From Armigeres subalbatus (Eukaryota > Arthropoda > Insecta > Diptera > Culicidae), in assembly GCF_024139115.2 (NCBI RefSeq), contig NC_085141.1, positions 175,100,994-175,164,993 on the forward strand: DNA of 64,000 bases. The letters run 5' to 3'. The translations under genes were made by a program, and so were the position numbers. The notes under the pieces are model-generated. The model was given only the letters and a program-made list of their open reading frames with translations, was not told the origin of the DNA and made no database searches. This document shows, in pieces, positions 21,484 to 33,230 of the stretch (the first letter of the stretch is position 1; each line of letters begins with the position of its first letter).

Positions 21484-24400
21484 ATGAGTTCGACGGCGGG
21501 CTTAAGTGTGCAGGATGTTAGCCGTTCACTGCAACGTTTCGGCTTGGCGGATTATCTAGTGTTCGGCGCCATGTTGGCGGTCTGCATTGGTATAGGAATC
21601 TTTTTCGGATGGAAGGATCATACCAAGCATGCCAGACGGCAAAGCATTCGGAGAGGGTCCGAAGCACTCGACTACCTTGTCGGAGGAAGGCGAATGAAGA
21701 TTTTCCCAGTGGCAATGTCGTTGATAGCGAGGTGCGTGAAAGTATTTTTTGATTCCAACGTAATCAATATTTGAATTCATAATTTTGAAAATTTCAGCTT
21801 CGTTTCTGGGATTGCCCTTATGGGGGCCTCCACCGAAACTTATTTGTATGGCATGCAGTTTGCGTACATATTCTTTGGAATTGTGGCGATGGGATTTGCA
21901 ATGTACTTTATCTTTCTACCCGTCTTCCAAGGGCTCCAAATAACGTCGGTGTATGAATACTTGCAGATGAGGTTTGACAAGCGGATTCGTTTGATGGGAT
22001 CTGTGATGTTTACAGTAGCAACAGTAAGTGCACAAGAATCAAGCCGTGTATGGTCCAAGATGAAAAATTAGCTCTACGTACGAAATATTTTGCAGCTAAG
22101 GTTTCGAATTCCGTTATGATGAGCATCAAATTATTATATTTTCTGTTTTAATCTGATTTGCGACATACGATATACTTATCCTTCATGTTTGATTACTGAT
22201 TTTTTTTTTCGCAGCTCTTGCACTTACCAATCGTTATCTTCGTTCCAGCGTTGGCATTCAATCAAGGTAATTTACATAAATTTCATATTATTTTAATTTC
22301 TAAGAACTTGTTTTAATAATCCTTCCATCGCCATTCATACAGTGTTGTTTAAATCAAACGACCATGTAAAATATATCATAGTGTTGAAATTGAATATTTC
22401 AATTTATTTATATTACCTTAAGGGGAGGTTGTTTGCCGAAATTTGACCAAAATTTTGGATTTTTCTACGGAACTGGTAAGAGTAAGATAATCTGATTTTT
22501 TTTTGCAAACTGTTAATTAAGTTTTAAATTAAAATTTTCCTTCAAAGTTAAAAAACAAAATGGCGGCCATTCGTCCGCCATCCGGGAACAAATCTGCAAA
22601 ACTGGTCTAGATGTTGCAAAAATGAACGTAGACACTTTTTTGTTTGATAGAATATGAATCGTATAGCCAGTAGAATGGAATGAACCAAAACAATCGGAAA
22701 AAATCTGCCGTAATTCATTCACATCAAAACTCATATGAAAAAGATTATGCAAGAAATTACGAATTTGACCAAACTATACAAATCTGCCAATATGGACATT
22801 GAGATCTTTTGTTATGCAATGGTTGCATCGGGACTCTAACAAAAGGCGGAAACACGGAAGGCGGAATCACAAAAGGCAGAATCTCGAAAGGCAGACGTTC
22901 TTATACTTGTAACAAAAGGCGGAATACATCATAAGGCGTAATTACAAAAGGCGGAAATACGAAAGGCGGAATCCCGGTGTTGAACTTAATCTGTAGATTA
23001 AAAAAACACCTTAATAAAGATTAAAAAAAGGCGGAATTTCAAAAGGCAGAATTCAGTAATTTCTTAGTTTTACACAGGCGCCTGCTTGAGATAAAGGAGA
23101 ACATATTTTATTCTTTGAAGGCTCGCATCTGCCCGGTCTAAGTTAAAGGAGGAAATGATTCCTTCTTTAAAAACACGCCCTCCGTATATTTGTCTACTCT
23201 CTATCGGGGTACGCCGTTTGGCATACAATAATTTGGCATAATAGTTGTTTGACATAAGAGCCGTTTGGCATAATTGATTATAAATACTATAACATCAGAT
23301 AAATTACAATTATTTCAGAATAGTTATTATTATTATTGAAATTTATTTAAATTATAATTACAATAGGTGATTATAGAATGAAGCCAGAAATCGGCCATTT
23401 TGTAAACCACGTGATTTTCCAATATTTTTTTTCAAGAGCACGAGATAAAAGAACCATAACGCGTATGGGGCTGAAATAATGGTAGATCGTTTGCTTAGTT
23501 ATGCTGAACAATCATAATTTGAGTTTCGGCACTGTACACACTTAATTTTTTCCGCCGAGGCCGGCAAAATAAATTGCCGAGAATCCAACAGCTGATATCT
23601 CGGTAAAAGTTCAAACTACCGATTGGTCGTTAAATGTTCGTCGCTACCCAGCTGTCAAAATTTACCGTGCCGTTCGGTAGTGCTTTGCCGAGTGGGCCGG
23701 TAAAGTGTTTTGCCGAAATTCAGTAAATATTTTTTTTTAATTTTTATTAAAAACAAATATTAAAAGCATCAATCAATATAAAAGTAAAATGCATTTCGTA
23801 TCGTATTTTTCTTGTTGTACATACATATTGCTAAACAAAAATTTAGAAATGGTACTGCAAATATGAATTCAAGACAAAATTTTCAAAACGACTTATCTGC
23901 TTTTGTAAACAAAGATTCAAACGACGATTTGACGAATCTGATAGCTCTCCCACGCAAACCAACACCACCAATAGGTAGGTAAAGGTTTTCTCTACATGTT
24001 GATGGTGTTGATTTGCGTGAGAGAGCTATCAGATTCGTCAAATCGTCGTTTGAATCTTTGTTTACAAAAGCAGATAAGTCGTTTTGAAAATTTTGTCTTG
24101 AATTTGCCTACCAAAATGAATGTACTACCATGTAGTAACCAAATATTACAAACCGTGTCCTGATGTAGTAATTTGTAATTCTGTAACGTTGATTTCGGAA
24201 ACAGTGGGTGCTGCTTAAATGGTTATTTTCCCTGAATAGTTTTCCAACGATGTTAAAGGATATTTAATTTAGCCGCCTCTAGCGGGCAAAGCGGTTTCGG
24301 TCGATCTTGCTTTGTCTACAGCATTTTTTGGTTTCAAATACAGCCAAAGCTAAAATTAATACGTAAATATTATTACTTTCAATGTTGATATCAATGCAAA

Positions 24401-27400
24401 ATGTATAGTGTAAATAGATTAAATGCTTACCAAAAAAATTAAAGATGAAATTCCCATTATTTCTTGCTTCGAAGCGTTTTCACGTGTTTTTTAACAGCGA
24501 CAGAGGTTTCACGTATGACAGATGGGTTTACCGAAACTCAGCTGAATCACGAACTACCGATTACAGGGGTCTGCGAAGCGGCCATGTTTCTGATGTCAGC
24601 ATCAAAATCATCGATTTATTTAATACGAAGGCGTAATTATAATCGTGGAAACCTGCCATTGAAAATATATTTTAAATATCATGATATTTTGGCGAAGTAG
24701 AGCGCTTAGTGCCGATTGAAATATGAAAACTTATTAAAGACATCAATATTCTTGTTGAAATACACCTCGCATTTATACTTTCGCACAATTTATTGAAAAA
24801 TGATGAAAAATAATTACGTCTATTTGGAAAAAATCACTTCGGAATAGTGGTTTGTTTACAAAATAGAATTGTCAGTGGGAAACCCAATTTCAATAGAACA
24901 ATGGGAAACTCAAAGATGTTGGCTATTGTCAAACGTAGTGGGTAGGATTGGGGGTGCCAGATACCTGACCGATTACTATTGCAAATTTGACTGCCGAGTT
25001 TCAGTAACTTATATAAACGTCATACTTATTAACGAGATATCAGTGAAAATAAACTTTTACGGTCATGTTCGTCAATTTATTTTACCGAGAAAAAAATTGT
25101 CGATTAAGTGTGTACGAAAACTATTACGCCAAATTTGGGGTTTTTGAAATGTATGTAGATAAACGTGTGGTGAATTTGAAATTCACCACGGGCTTCATTC
25201 TATAATCACCTTAAAACGATTATTTTCAACCCCCCTTCCCCCTTTGTCACCTTTTGTATGGCGGCAGCACTACGAAGAACACCTGAATGGCGATATGGCA
25301 GACGAAGATGGCGGTATGGTGATGGACCTGGGAGAACGCGCGCAGGACATAATTCTACCGGCTCCGGATCTCCAGGAAGTCCAGGAGGAGATTGGCCGGC
25401 TGAAGAACAACAAAGCCCCTGGGGTTGACCAACTACCAGGAGAGCTATTTAAACACGGTGGTGAGACACTGGCTAGAGCGCTGCACTGGGTCATTACCAA
25501 GATTTGGGAGGAGGAAGTTTTGCCGCAGGAGTGGATGGAAGGTGTCGTGTGTCCCATCTACAAAAAGGGCGATAAGCTGGATTGTAGCAACTACCGCGCA
25601 ATCACATGGACCTGGACGATGCTCGTGGAGGACCAACGCGCACTGGGAGTTTTCGAAAGGAAAGTGCTGCGTACCATCTATGGTGGGGTGCAGATGGCGG
25701 ACGGTACGTGGAGGAGGCGAATGAACCACGAATTGCATCAGCTGTTGGGAGAACCATCCATCGTTCACACCGCGAAAATCGGACGACTGCGATGGGCCGG
25801 GCACGTAGCCAGAATGTCGGATAGTAACCCGGTGAAAATGGTTCTCGACAACGATCCGACGGGCACAAGAAGGCGAGGTGCGCAGCGGGAAAGGTGGATC
25901 GATCAGGTGGAAGATGACTTGCGGACCCTCCGTAGACTGCGTGGTTGGCGACGTGTAGCAATGGACCGAGCCGAATGGAGAAGACTCTTATATACCGCAC
26001 AGGCCACTTTGGCCTTAGTCTGAATAAATAAAATAATAATCTAAAAATTTTGTATGTATCGCCAGTCACACTTAGCTCTATATATTTACTAATTTCCAGG
26101 AGACCATTCCTCAGAACGTATTAATCCCTAAAAAGTGAAAGTAAAAGTAATTCTATTTTATTGAATTTTCGTTCCCACAACTTTTTAAATCAAACGGAGA
26201 AAAGGCGAAACGCGAGATGTAGGCTTTCTTTACGCGTTTGCTCGGTACAATGCGAAAAGGGAGGGGAGACTATTCTTTCTTTCAAGCTACGCAATAGCTA
26301 GGGATAATATAAAAGAGTTGATGATGCCTTCTTTTAAAGCACGGAGCAATGCAAAAAGGGAGGAGATCATTCCTTCTTTAAATATACGCGATTGCTCTGG
26401 ATAATGGAAAAGAGTTGATGATGCCTTCTTTGAAAGCATGCATCTTGCCTTCTTCATTGTAAATATCAAGAAGTCTATGTTGAAGTCCAGTTTTAAGTTG
26501 CGTAAAGAATATAATTATTTAAAATAAGATCATTTTCATTGCGTTATGTCAAACAAACATTAGGCCATTAACATTAGACATTAATATCAAATTACTTTAT
26601 GCCAAACGGGGTAGCCTCTTTCTATCTATTGAAATCTCATCTCACAACTGAAACACTAACAATCTCTTAGCTTAGTATCTACACTGAGGAAAAATTCTAT
26701 ATATAGTTTATGTGTGGGCGATATAGATTTTTGCAATTGCTTTAATCTAATCCATTTTATGTGAGGGACTTATAGAAAATATATAAGCGACGACACATAT
26801 AATTTATTTATGGTTACCAATTCGTTGTATTATATTTTTTGTTAAAATTGACTGTATTTTCTCAATATAATCCTTTTACAATATTTAATACAAATCTCTT
26901 GATATAATAATCTTTCAATATGCATAAAAATATAAGTCAAAACACACTATTTAATTTCTTAATCCGTAATTTATTAAAACAAAATGCGAGCCAAAACAAT
27001 GAAAACAGGACCATTTCAAATTTGGCGCATACGAATTCTCTTGAACCCTGTAGCTGCCGTTGCTGCCCCGCTGCTAGTGGTACCATAGCGTTTTTAATAG
27101 AATACTTTCTAATAGAATTTCTTCTAAAAATGTTGTATCTGGGGGGGGGGGGTTATGTCCAAAACCACCCCCGTGGCTACGCCACTGGCCCACATACAAT
27201 ACATGATGGATGATTACTGATTATTGTATGTGTCGTTACACATGTAAAAAAATATTGATTTTTATGTAGTGTATTAAGCATATCCACAGTTATTAAGTGT
27301 ACGATTTCCATGCTTCGGAAAGGCGAGAAAATTTGCAACCCAAAAACAGACCGTATTCGATTTCAGTTACATTCAGCATGGTATGCTTCGCACAAAGCCA

Positions 27401-30400
27401 TATGCCTTATCGCTGAGCTACGGAAGGTTTCCACACTAAACAACAAGAATCTTTTTATAGCAAAAGGAGAATCACGCCATTTGATCTGCTGGTTCAAAAT
27501 GTCCGCATAAGTTAAAACAGCCTAATCTAATGCAATTCTTCCTTTCGTGATTATGCCTGTTGTGATTCCGCTTTCCGTGCTTCTGCCTTTTGTATCGTTC
27601 CGCCTCTCGTTCATTCTGCCTTTCGTATTCCGCCTTATGTGCTTTCCGCCTTTCGTGTTTCCGCCTTTCGTAGGACACCCAAAGATTATGCAAGACATTA
27701 TGAATTTGATCAAACTACACAAGTCTGCCAATATGGGTATTGAGATCTTTTGTTATGCAATGGTTGCATCATACTCGAGCGCATCTTGAAAAACCTATAC
27801 ATAATAATGCATTTTGTTCTGCGTTCCAATTTTTCATGTAGTTAATATATTGCAGTTTTATGGAAATACGCAAACATCACCCAATCAAGTGAGATCAAGG
27901 TTTTTTAGAATCGTCTTGGGAACTTAATCAACTGTACAAAAGATGGGATCGATTGGTTGCGCCCCCGCTTTACGCATCGCATTTTATATGGAGATTAGGT
28001 ATGGAAAAACGTACTTTATTGCGTTTTTGTTCATAGTGGTTTTAATTTATCGTCAAGAGTAGCCATCGAGCAAGCAAGTACAGTGCGTGTTTTAGTCGTC
28101 GTGAAGTTGTTAAGGTATCGAATCAGTCTTCGACAAAATACGTTAGACAAGCGTTGCTTTTCCGTTTCTTTATATTCATGAATATGACGTCGTTCCAAAG
28201 AAATAATTAGTCGCTTACCAAGGCGGTTTCCAATGGATTTCCTTCCCAACTACATTCTATTCCTTTCCAGTGTGCTCATGGAGATGCAGAGGATTTCTCG
28301 GTCTCTTGTAGCAATGCGTGTCGAACTAATTTTCCTCCCCTTATCCTAATTGACTGTGAGGACGAGGCCGGCATCGTTATTGGCCTTGAATTAAAGAAAC
28401 TCCGAAGCATGTACAGTGCGAATAGCTTTCTAGTCCCGAAAAAAACTATTCAATTGATGAGCTGTGCTTTATTTGTTGTTTCTCGGCCAATCACGACTAG
28501 CAACTACGATGTGTACAGTCAAGCAAGCTAAGCTATGCTAGTGGTTTTAATTTATCGCCAATCTCAACACGTTGCTTCCGTATTGAGTGGTTTGCCCTTA
28601 GGATGTTTTTCATTGTGCCTGCCACATAAGATACATACTCATGCAATGAAAGGCATAGAAAAGCTTTCAATCAATAACTGTGGAAATCCTAATAGAACAT
28701 AAGTTTAAAAGCAAGTCAAGTTTCCAGTTGGAATGTAGAGCAATTGAAAAAGAAGGACACTGCCTTGCTCATGAGCAATTTTTGCTTCAACATGTTAAAT
28801 TTCTACAGCGCTGCACTTTCAATCGATTTATTTGCGATTGTGTAGGATTTCTTCACAGCTTAGGGGTAGAATAACATAATTTTAATAATCCCTTTTTAAT
28901 ATAGTTCCTTATAATACTGACAGTATTTTTTTCATTATTTCAGTTTCGGGGATCAATATTCATTTCATAACATCTGTTGTCTGTACAGTTTGCATTTTCT
29001 ATACAAGTGTTGTAAGTATCGGTTATCATGCATGTAAGCAAATCATAATCCGTTTATCATAAGCTTGTTTCTTTCTTACCATTGATATCGTTGTTGCATC
29101 GTAGGGTGGCATCAAGGCCGTTGTTTGGACCGACGTAATCCAGACCATCATAATGGTCGGTGCTTTACTATTGGTGGTGCTGAAAGGAACGGCAGATATT
29201 GGAGGACTCGGGGTTCTCATTGAGAGAAATCTAGCCAGTGGAAGGATTGAACCTCCCAAGTAAGTAAAGTTTATCGTAAAAGTGCACAGGGAATACATCT
29301 GAGTTTGCCATCATTACAGATTAAGCTTTGACCCCACGGAACGGACTACAATCTGGGCGATTTTCTTCGGCGGTGGATCGTTCTGGATTGCGAAAAATTC
29401 GATCCATCAAATGATGATTCAGCGATATCTTTCGTTGCCGTCCCTCGCCGATGCTCGGAAGGCTGTGACTCTATACACGGCTGGGATAATTTGTATAATG
29501 ATGACCTGTTTCTACAACGGTCTACTGATCTATGCAACGTTCCACGACTGTGACCCATTGACTACCAAACTGGCGACACAAAAAGACCAACTGCTTCCAA
29601 TTTTAGTTATGAAGGTTTTCGGAGATTACCCCGGAATGGCGGGACTTTTCATTTCAGGAATTTTCAGCGCGTCGCTGAGCTCTCTATCTACCGGGTTGAA
29701 CTCCTTGGCTGCTATTGTACTAGAGGACTTCGTTAAACCGTTCCTTAGCAAGGATTTGACAGAACGAAAAACGCGTTACCTTATGAGAGGAACTGTGCTT
29801 CTGTTCGGTGCAGTGGCTGTTGCACTTGTGCTGATTGTGGAGAAACTCGGCACCGTCCTTCAACTCTCCATGAGTTTAGTTCCCATATCTTTGGGGCCGT
29901 TGCTCGGAGTGTTCTTGATAGGAATACTACTTCCCTGGATCAACGCTAAGGTAGCATTTAAATTTGAATTATTGTTCTACAGTTTTAATTGACTTTAACC
30001 AAACGTTTTACAGAGCGCATTCGCTGCAACCTGCACAGGACTGTTAATCATGTCTTACATCGTTATTCGAGCACAAATATCCATAGCCATGAAAGAAATA
30101 CTGCATCCAATTAAACCGCTCTCGGTGGACGGTTGCGATTACTTTTTCAACGCCACTACAGTACCGGTGGATGAATCTGATCACGTCCCGGTAGATAAGT
30201 CCATCCATCATATATCATTTCTATACTACACACTGATTGGAGTACTCAGTACAACCATTTCAGCTTTGTTCTATAGTATCATTTGGGGACGTCAGAATCT
30301 GGTAGACTTAGATCCTCTGTTGGTAGCACCGTTTTTAAGAAACTCACTCTTTCCCAAAAGATCCACAGAAATTACCACCATTGTACATAGTTTTGAAAAA

Positions 30401-30418
30401 ATTGATACAACATTGTAA
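21484..30418 (+). CDS. SLC5-family sodium/solute cotransporter (gene A), seven exons, complete
   Basis: Exons: 21484-21731, 21798-22023, 22215-22266, 28944-29011, 29105-29259, 29320-29950 and 30014-30418. All introns are GT-AG with compatible phases, giving 594 aa, the usual SLC5 size. The ATG at 21484 is the first in frame at the N terminus. Hydrophobic segments run throughout (first about residues 25-45, YLVFGAMLAVCIGIGIFFGW). Family landmarks are EALDYLVGGRRM, GASTETYLYG, GGIKAVVWTDVIQT, IQRYLSLPSL, GIFSASLSSLSTGLNSLAA and VLEDF. It should be a plasma-membrane importer of small organic acids or vitamins driven by Na+; insect relatives are annotated as SMCT- or multivitamin-transporter-like. 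The substrate is not deducible. The usually conserved TNA...NQ-MIQRY region reads AKNSIHQMMIQRY here, unlike gene B. The 6.7 kb third intron is filled with transposons. Confidence 0.93.
22735..23060. repeat. Intron 3: conserved 95-bp block plus AAAGGCGGAA array
   Basis: 22738-22832 (attatgcaagaaattacg... to ttatgcaatggttgcatc) is nearly identical to 27684-27770. It is followed by a degenerate tandem of aaaggcggaatcacg units (22839-23055). In the other copy the array lies on the left and in the opposite orientation. Confidence 0.75.
23075..23290. repeat. Dispersed repeat with TTTGGCATAA motifs
   Basis: Blocks such as gattccttctttaaa and repeated gtttggcataat recur at 26260-26610 within the same intron, partly inverted. 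There is no coding content. Confidence 0.5.
23365..25211. mobile_element. DNA-transposon-like element, 1.85 kb, with 21-bp terminal inverted repeats and nested elements
   Basis: The left end aggtgattatagaatgaagc (23365) is the exact inverse of gcttcattctataatcacct at the right (25192-25211). A second pair, gtacacacttaat (23534-23546) and attaagtgtgtac (25103-25115), lies inside, and a long palindrome sits at 23867-24112. This looks like an older element with others inserted within it. No transposase frame was found, so it is non-autonomous. Confidence 0.6.
23867..24112. repeat. Near-perfect palindrome, about 105-bp arms
   Basis: The left arm (caagacaaaattttcaaaac at 23870 to caacaccacca) is repeated inverted from 24003 (tggtgttgatttgcgtgag) to gttttgaaaattttgtcttg at 24101, separated by about 30 bp. 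The arm core is related to 1323-1435 and 3121-3236. It would form a stable hairpin and is probably a MITE. Confidence 0.85.
25244..26023 (+). pseudogene. RTE-type ORF with in-frame internal deletion (259 codons open)
   Basis: The N-terminal half is the RT entry region: LKNNKAPGVDQLPGELFKHG, VITKIWEEEVLPQEW, VVCPIYKKGDKLDCSNYRA. It jumps directly to the C-terminal domain TWTMLVEDQRALGVFERKV, GRLRWAGHVARMSD and WIDQVEDDLRTLRRLRGW. The whole catalytic palm, with the FADD box, is deleted at about 25607, yet the frame stays open to a TGA followed by an AATAAATAAAATAATAAT tail. It cannot reverse-transcribe. Its low divergence suggests recent insertion into intron 3 of SLC5 gene A. Confidence 0.8.
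26200..26620. repeat. Degenerate tandem/dispersed repeat in intron 3
   Basis: Units around gagttgatgatgccttctt occur at 26308 and 26411 with gcgattgctctgg-like spacers. The right end has tatgccaaacggggtagcc, the inverse of the 23210-23280 motif. No gene was found. Confidence 0.5.
26621..27500. other. Intron 3 filler, no gene
   Basis: AT-rich. It includes a G10-type homopolymer (27138-27151) followed by gttatgtccaaaaccacccc, a combination common at repeat ends. Open frames of 66-97 codons show no domain. Confidence 0.4.
27501..27785. repeat. Intron 3: TTCCGCCTTTCG array plus conserved 95-bp block
   Basis: 27535-27670 is a degenerate ttccgcctttcgt array, the inverse of 22839-23055. 27684-27770 repeats the block at 22738-22832. 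The 60-80 codon frames on both strands are products of the array. Confidence 0.75.
27890..28052. repeat. Dispersed repeat related to 42110-42250
   Basis: The run gggatcgattggttgc...gcatcgcattt...atggagattag(g)tatgg...aaaacgta matches 42140-42215 in order and orientation. It is interrupted at 28053 by an insertion and resumes at 28539. Confidence 0.6.
28053..28538 (+). mobile_element. Short insertion with 19-bp direct repeats
   Basis: tagtggttttaatttatcg occurs on both sides (28034-28052 and 28539-28557). The insert ends with ctaagctatgcta, a weak pentanucleotide-like tail. A frame without stops across about 28272-28530 has a cysteine/histidine cluster (CAHGDAEDFSVSCSNAC) that could be part of a non-LTR ORF1 zinc finger. 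Its origin from the 5' part of a non-LTR element is a guess. Confidence 0.5.
28560..28943. other. End of intron 3 of SLC5 gene A
   Basis: No gene or repeat was recognised apart from a short similarity (acataagatacatactcatgcaa) with 34071-34090. The polypyrimidine tract and acceptor are at 28930-28943. Confidence 0.4.
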
Positions 30419-30534
30419 AACTAGATAAAAATGAATGAAATTGAGCATTGTTTACTCATATCCTTGCGTGTGATATATTAATGTTTTACGACGTTTCCGA
30501 AACATCAAGGTTGATGCCAGGGAACTAAAACATA

Positions 30535-30700
30535 CTTATGTGTTATTGAGCACGAGTCCGCTATCAAAATATTATCAAAATGATAACAAATTGAGTTTTC
30601 GATATCATAACTATAACATATTTTGATATAGAAATGCAGAGTACTTTAGCAAATATCATAATTTGATATTATTTTGATAACTGAAAATAATAAATAGAGT
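30535..30700. repeat. ATCAAAAT/ATTTTGAT-rich inverted repeat downstream of SLC5 gene A
   Basis: tcaaaatattatcaaaatgat and atttgatattattttgataac can pair. Similar AT-rich palindromic DNA occurs at 44060-44690 and 52540-52880. An AATAAA at 30688-30693 could serve as poly(A) signal for gene A. Confidence 0.45.
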
Positions 30701-30889
30701 CCGTATTCTATAAACCACATGAAAACAAATTTGAGGCCATTCGCTTATTACGTGACAGCTTAAAAAGGGAGGAAGGGTCTGTCATTTTTACGTTCCTACG
30801 AATGAAAAGTTATTTGCAAAACAGTTATTGAAGGAAATCTAACATTGGGAAGGGCGGTTTTCGTCTCTTAGACTAATCTTCAAATTTAA

Positions 30890-32760
30890 GAAAAATGCCA
30901 CATGGAGATCATCTAACCAAGAAACGGAAAACCAAATCGACCACGTTCTAATCGACGGTAAATTCTTCTCCGACATCACGAACGTCCGCACTTACCGCAG
31001 TGCGAATATTGAATCCGACCACTACCTCGTTGCAGTATGCCTGCGCTCAAAACTCTCGACGGTGTACAACACGAGTCGAAGTCGAACGCCGCGACTTAAC
31101 ATTGGGCGGCTACAAGACGGTAGACTAGCCCAAGACTACGCGCAGCAGCTGGAAGTGGCACTCCCAACGGAAGAGCAGCTAGGCGCAGCATCTCTTGAAG
31201 ATGGCTGGAGAGATATTCGATCCGCCATTGGAAGCACCGCAATCGCTGCACTAGGCACGGTGGCTCCGGATCAGAGAAACGACTGGTATGACGGCGAATG
31301 TGAGCAGTTAGTTGAGGAGAAGAATGCAGCATGGGCGAGATTACTGCAACACCGCACGAGGGCGAACGAGGCACGATACAAACGGGCGCGGAACAGACAA
31401 AACTCGATTTTTCGGAGGAAAAAGCGCCAGCAGGAAGATCGAGACCATGAAGATACGTAGCAACTGTACCGCGCTAATAACGCACGAAAGTTCTGAGAAG
31501 TTAAACTGTTCACGTAAGGCCCACGTGCCACAGCCCGATATGTGTAAGGACATGAACGGGAACCTTCTTACGAACGAGCGTGAGGTGATCCAAAGGTGGC
31601 TGCAGCACTACAAAAAGCACCTGAATGGTGATGTGGAGCGAACCGGAGCACGCGCGCGTAGGACATACGACTCCGGCTCCGAATCTCCAGGAAATCCAGG
31701 AGGAGATCGGTCGGCTGAAGAACAACAAAATCCCTGGAGTTGTCCAACTACCAGGAGTGCTGTTTAAACAAGGTGGTGTGGTACTGGCTAGAGCGCTGCA
31801 CTGTGATTACCAAAGTTTGGAAGGATGACGTTCTGCCACAGGAGTGGATGGAAGGTGTCGTGTGTCCCATCTACAAAAAGGGCGATAAGCTGGATTGTAG
31901 CAACTACCGCACAATCACATTGCTGAGCACCGCCTACAAGGTACTCTCCCAAATTTTATGCCGCCGACTAACACCAATTGCAAGAGAGTTCGTTGGGCAG
32001 TACCAGGCGGGATTTATGGGTGAACGCCGTACGTCAGGTATTGCAGAAATGCCGCGAATACAACGTGCTCACACATCATATTCCGACTTCAAAGCCGCAT
32101 ATGATACAATCGATCGGTACCAGCTATGCACGAAAACGGATTTCCGGATAAACTGATACGGTTGATCAAGGCGACGATGGATCGGGTGATGTGCGTAGTT
32201 CGAGTTTCAGGAGCATTCTGGAGTCCCTTTGAAACGCGCAGAGGGTTACGGCAAGGTGATCGTGTCTGCTATTCAACATCGCTCGGAGTATTACGAAGGG
32301 CAGGGATTGATACGAGTGGTACAATTTTCACGAAGTCCGTCCAGTTATTTGGTATCGCTGGCTATTGATATCATGGCACGTAACTTTGAGAGGATGGAGG
32401 AAGCCTACATAAGACTGAAAAGCGAAGCTCAATGAATTGGACTAGTCATCAACACGTCGAAGACGAAGTACATGATAGGAAGAGGCTCAAGAGAGGTCAA
32501 TGTAAGCCACCCACCACGATTTCTATCGGTGGTGACGAAATCGAGTTGAAGAATTCGTGTACTTGGGCTCACTGGTGACCGCCGACAACAATACCATCAA
32601 AGAAATTCGGAGGCGCGTCATGGCAGGAAATCGTACGTACTTTGGACGCTCCGATCGAATAGAATTCGCCGCCGTACCAAACGGACTATCTTCAAAACGC
32701 TTATTAGACCAAGGCACAATCGTAACGAAGCCGTCGGTAGCAGAATCATGAGTGCATTAT
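30890..32760 (+). pseudogene. RTE-type non-LTR retrotransposon, 5'-truncated and frameshifted
   Basis: Starts in the endonuclease C terminus (NQIDHVLIDGKFFSDI, YRSANIESDHYLVAV). It continues through the linker WYDGECEQLVEEKNAAWARL (31062-31460 is open). RT fingers follow in shifted frames: VVCPIYKKGDKLDCSNYRT, YKVLSQILCRRLTPIARE, YQAGFMGERR. A damaged palm retains FETRRGLRQGD (32229) and EFVYLGSLVTADNN. It ends abruptly near 32760. At least six frameshifts or stops. The FADD region is degraded (QLFGIAGY). Confidence 0.8.
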
Positions 32761-32789
32761 TGGAAATAAATTGTTTCTTTTCAGGACCA

Positions 32790-33230
32790 CAATTTTATGT
32801 AAGAGAAAGTTGATTAGAGACAAATTTTCTACAAAGTACAAAACATAATCGCAGGGCGTCGAGAGAAATTGTATGTCGGAAGCGGTATCACAAACGTGCA
32901 TTGGAGGAAGAAGCTTGAGTAAATTTATTCGTATGCATGGTATATTGGTAGAGTGATCAGCATTTTATACAAAAGAGTGTTAATTTGAGAAGATTATTAT
33001 TTTCTAAAGTACAAAATAAAACCGCAATGCCTGTAGTATATTGTCACGCAATGATGCCGATCGATCCCAGTCATACGCCGTACTAGAATCATAAGCATTA
33101 ACTATCATTATTTCAAGTAAATCAGTCCGTTTCAGTGCCGTCAATTTTACTTGAATGAGAGGTATATTGTAAGTAATTTTCTTCTTAAAATAAGAATTAT
33201 TAAGTGGACGTAACGATGCCGTCTGCTACG
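32790..33230. repeat. Degenerate tandem repeat, about 175-bp period
   Basis: attttctacaaagtacaaaa (32823) and attttctaaagtacaaaata (32998) with their flanks repeat about 175 bp apart. A third, weaker unit ends near 33230 (cgtaacgatgccgtctg), echoing 32720. No coding content. Confidence 0.45.
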
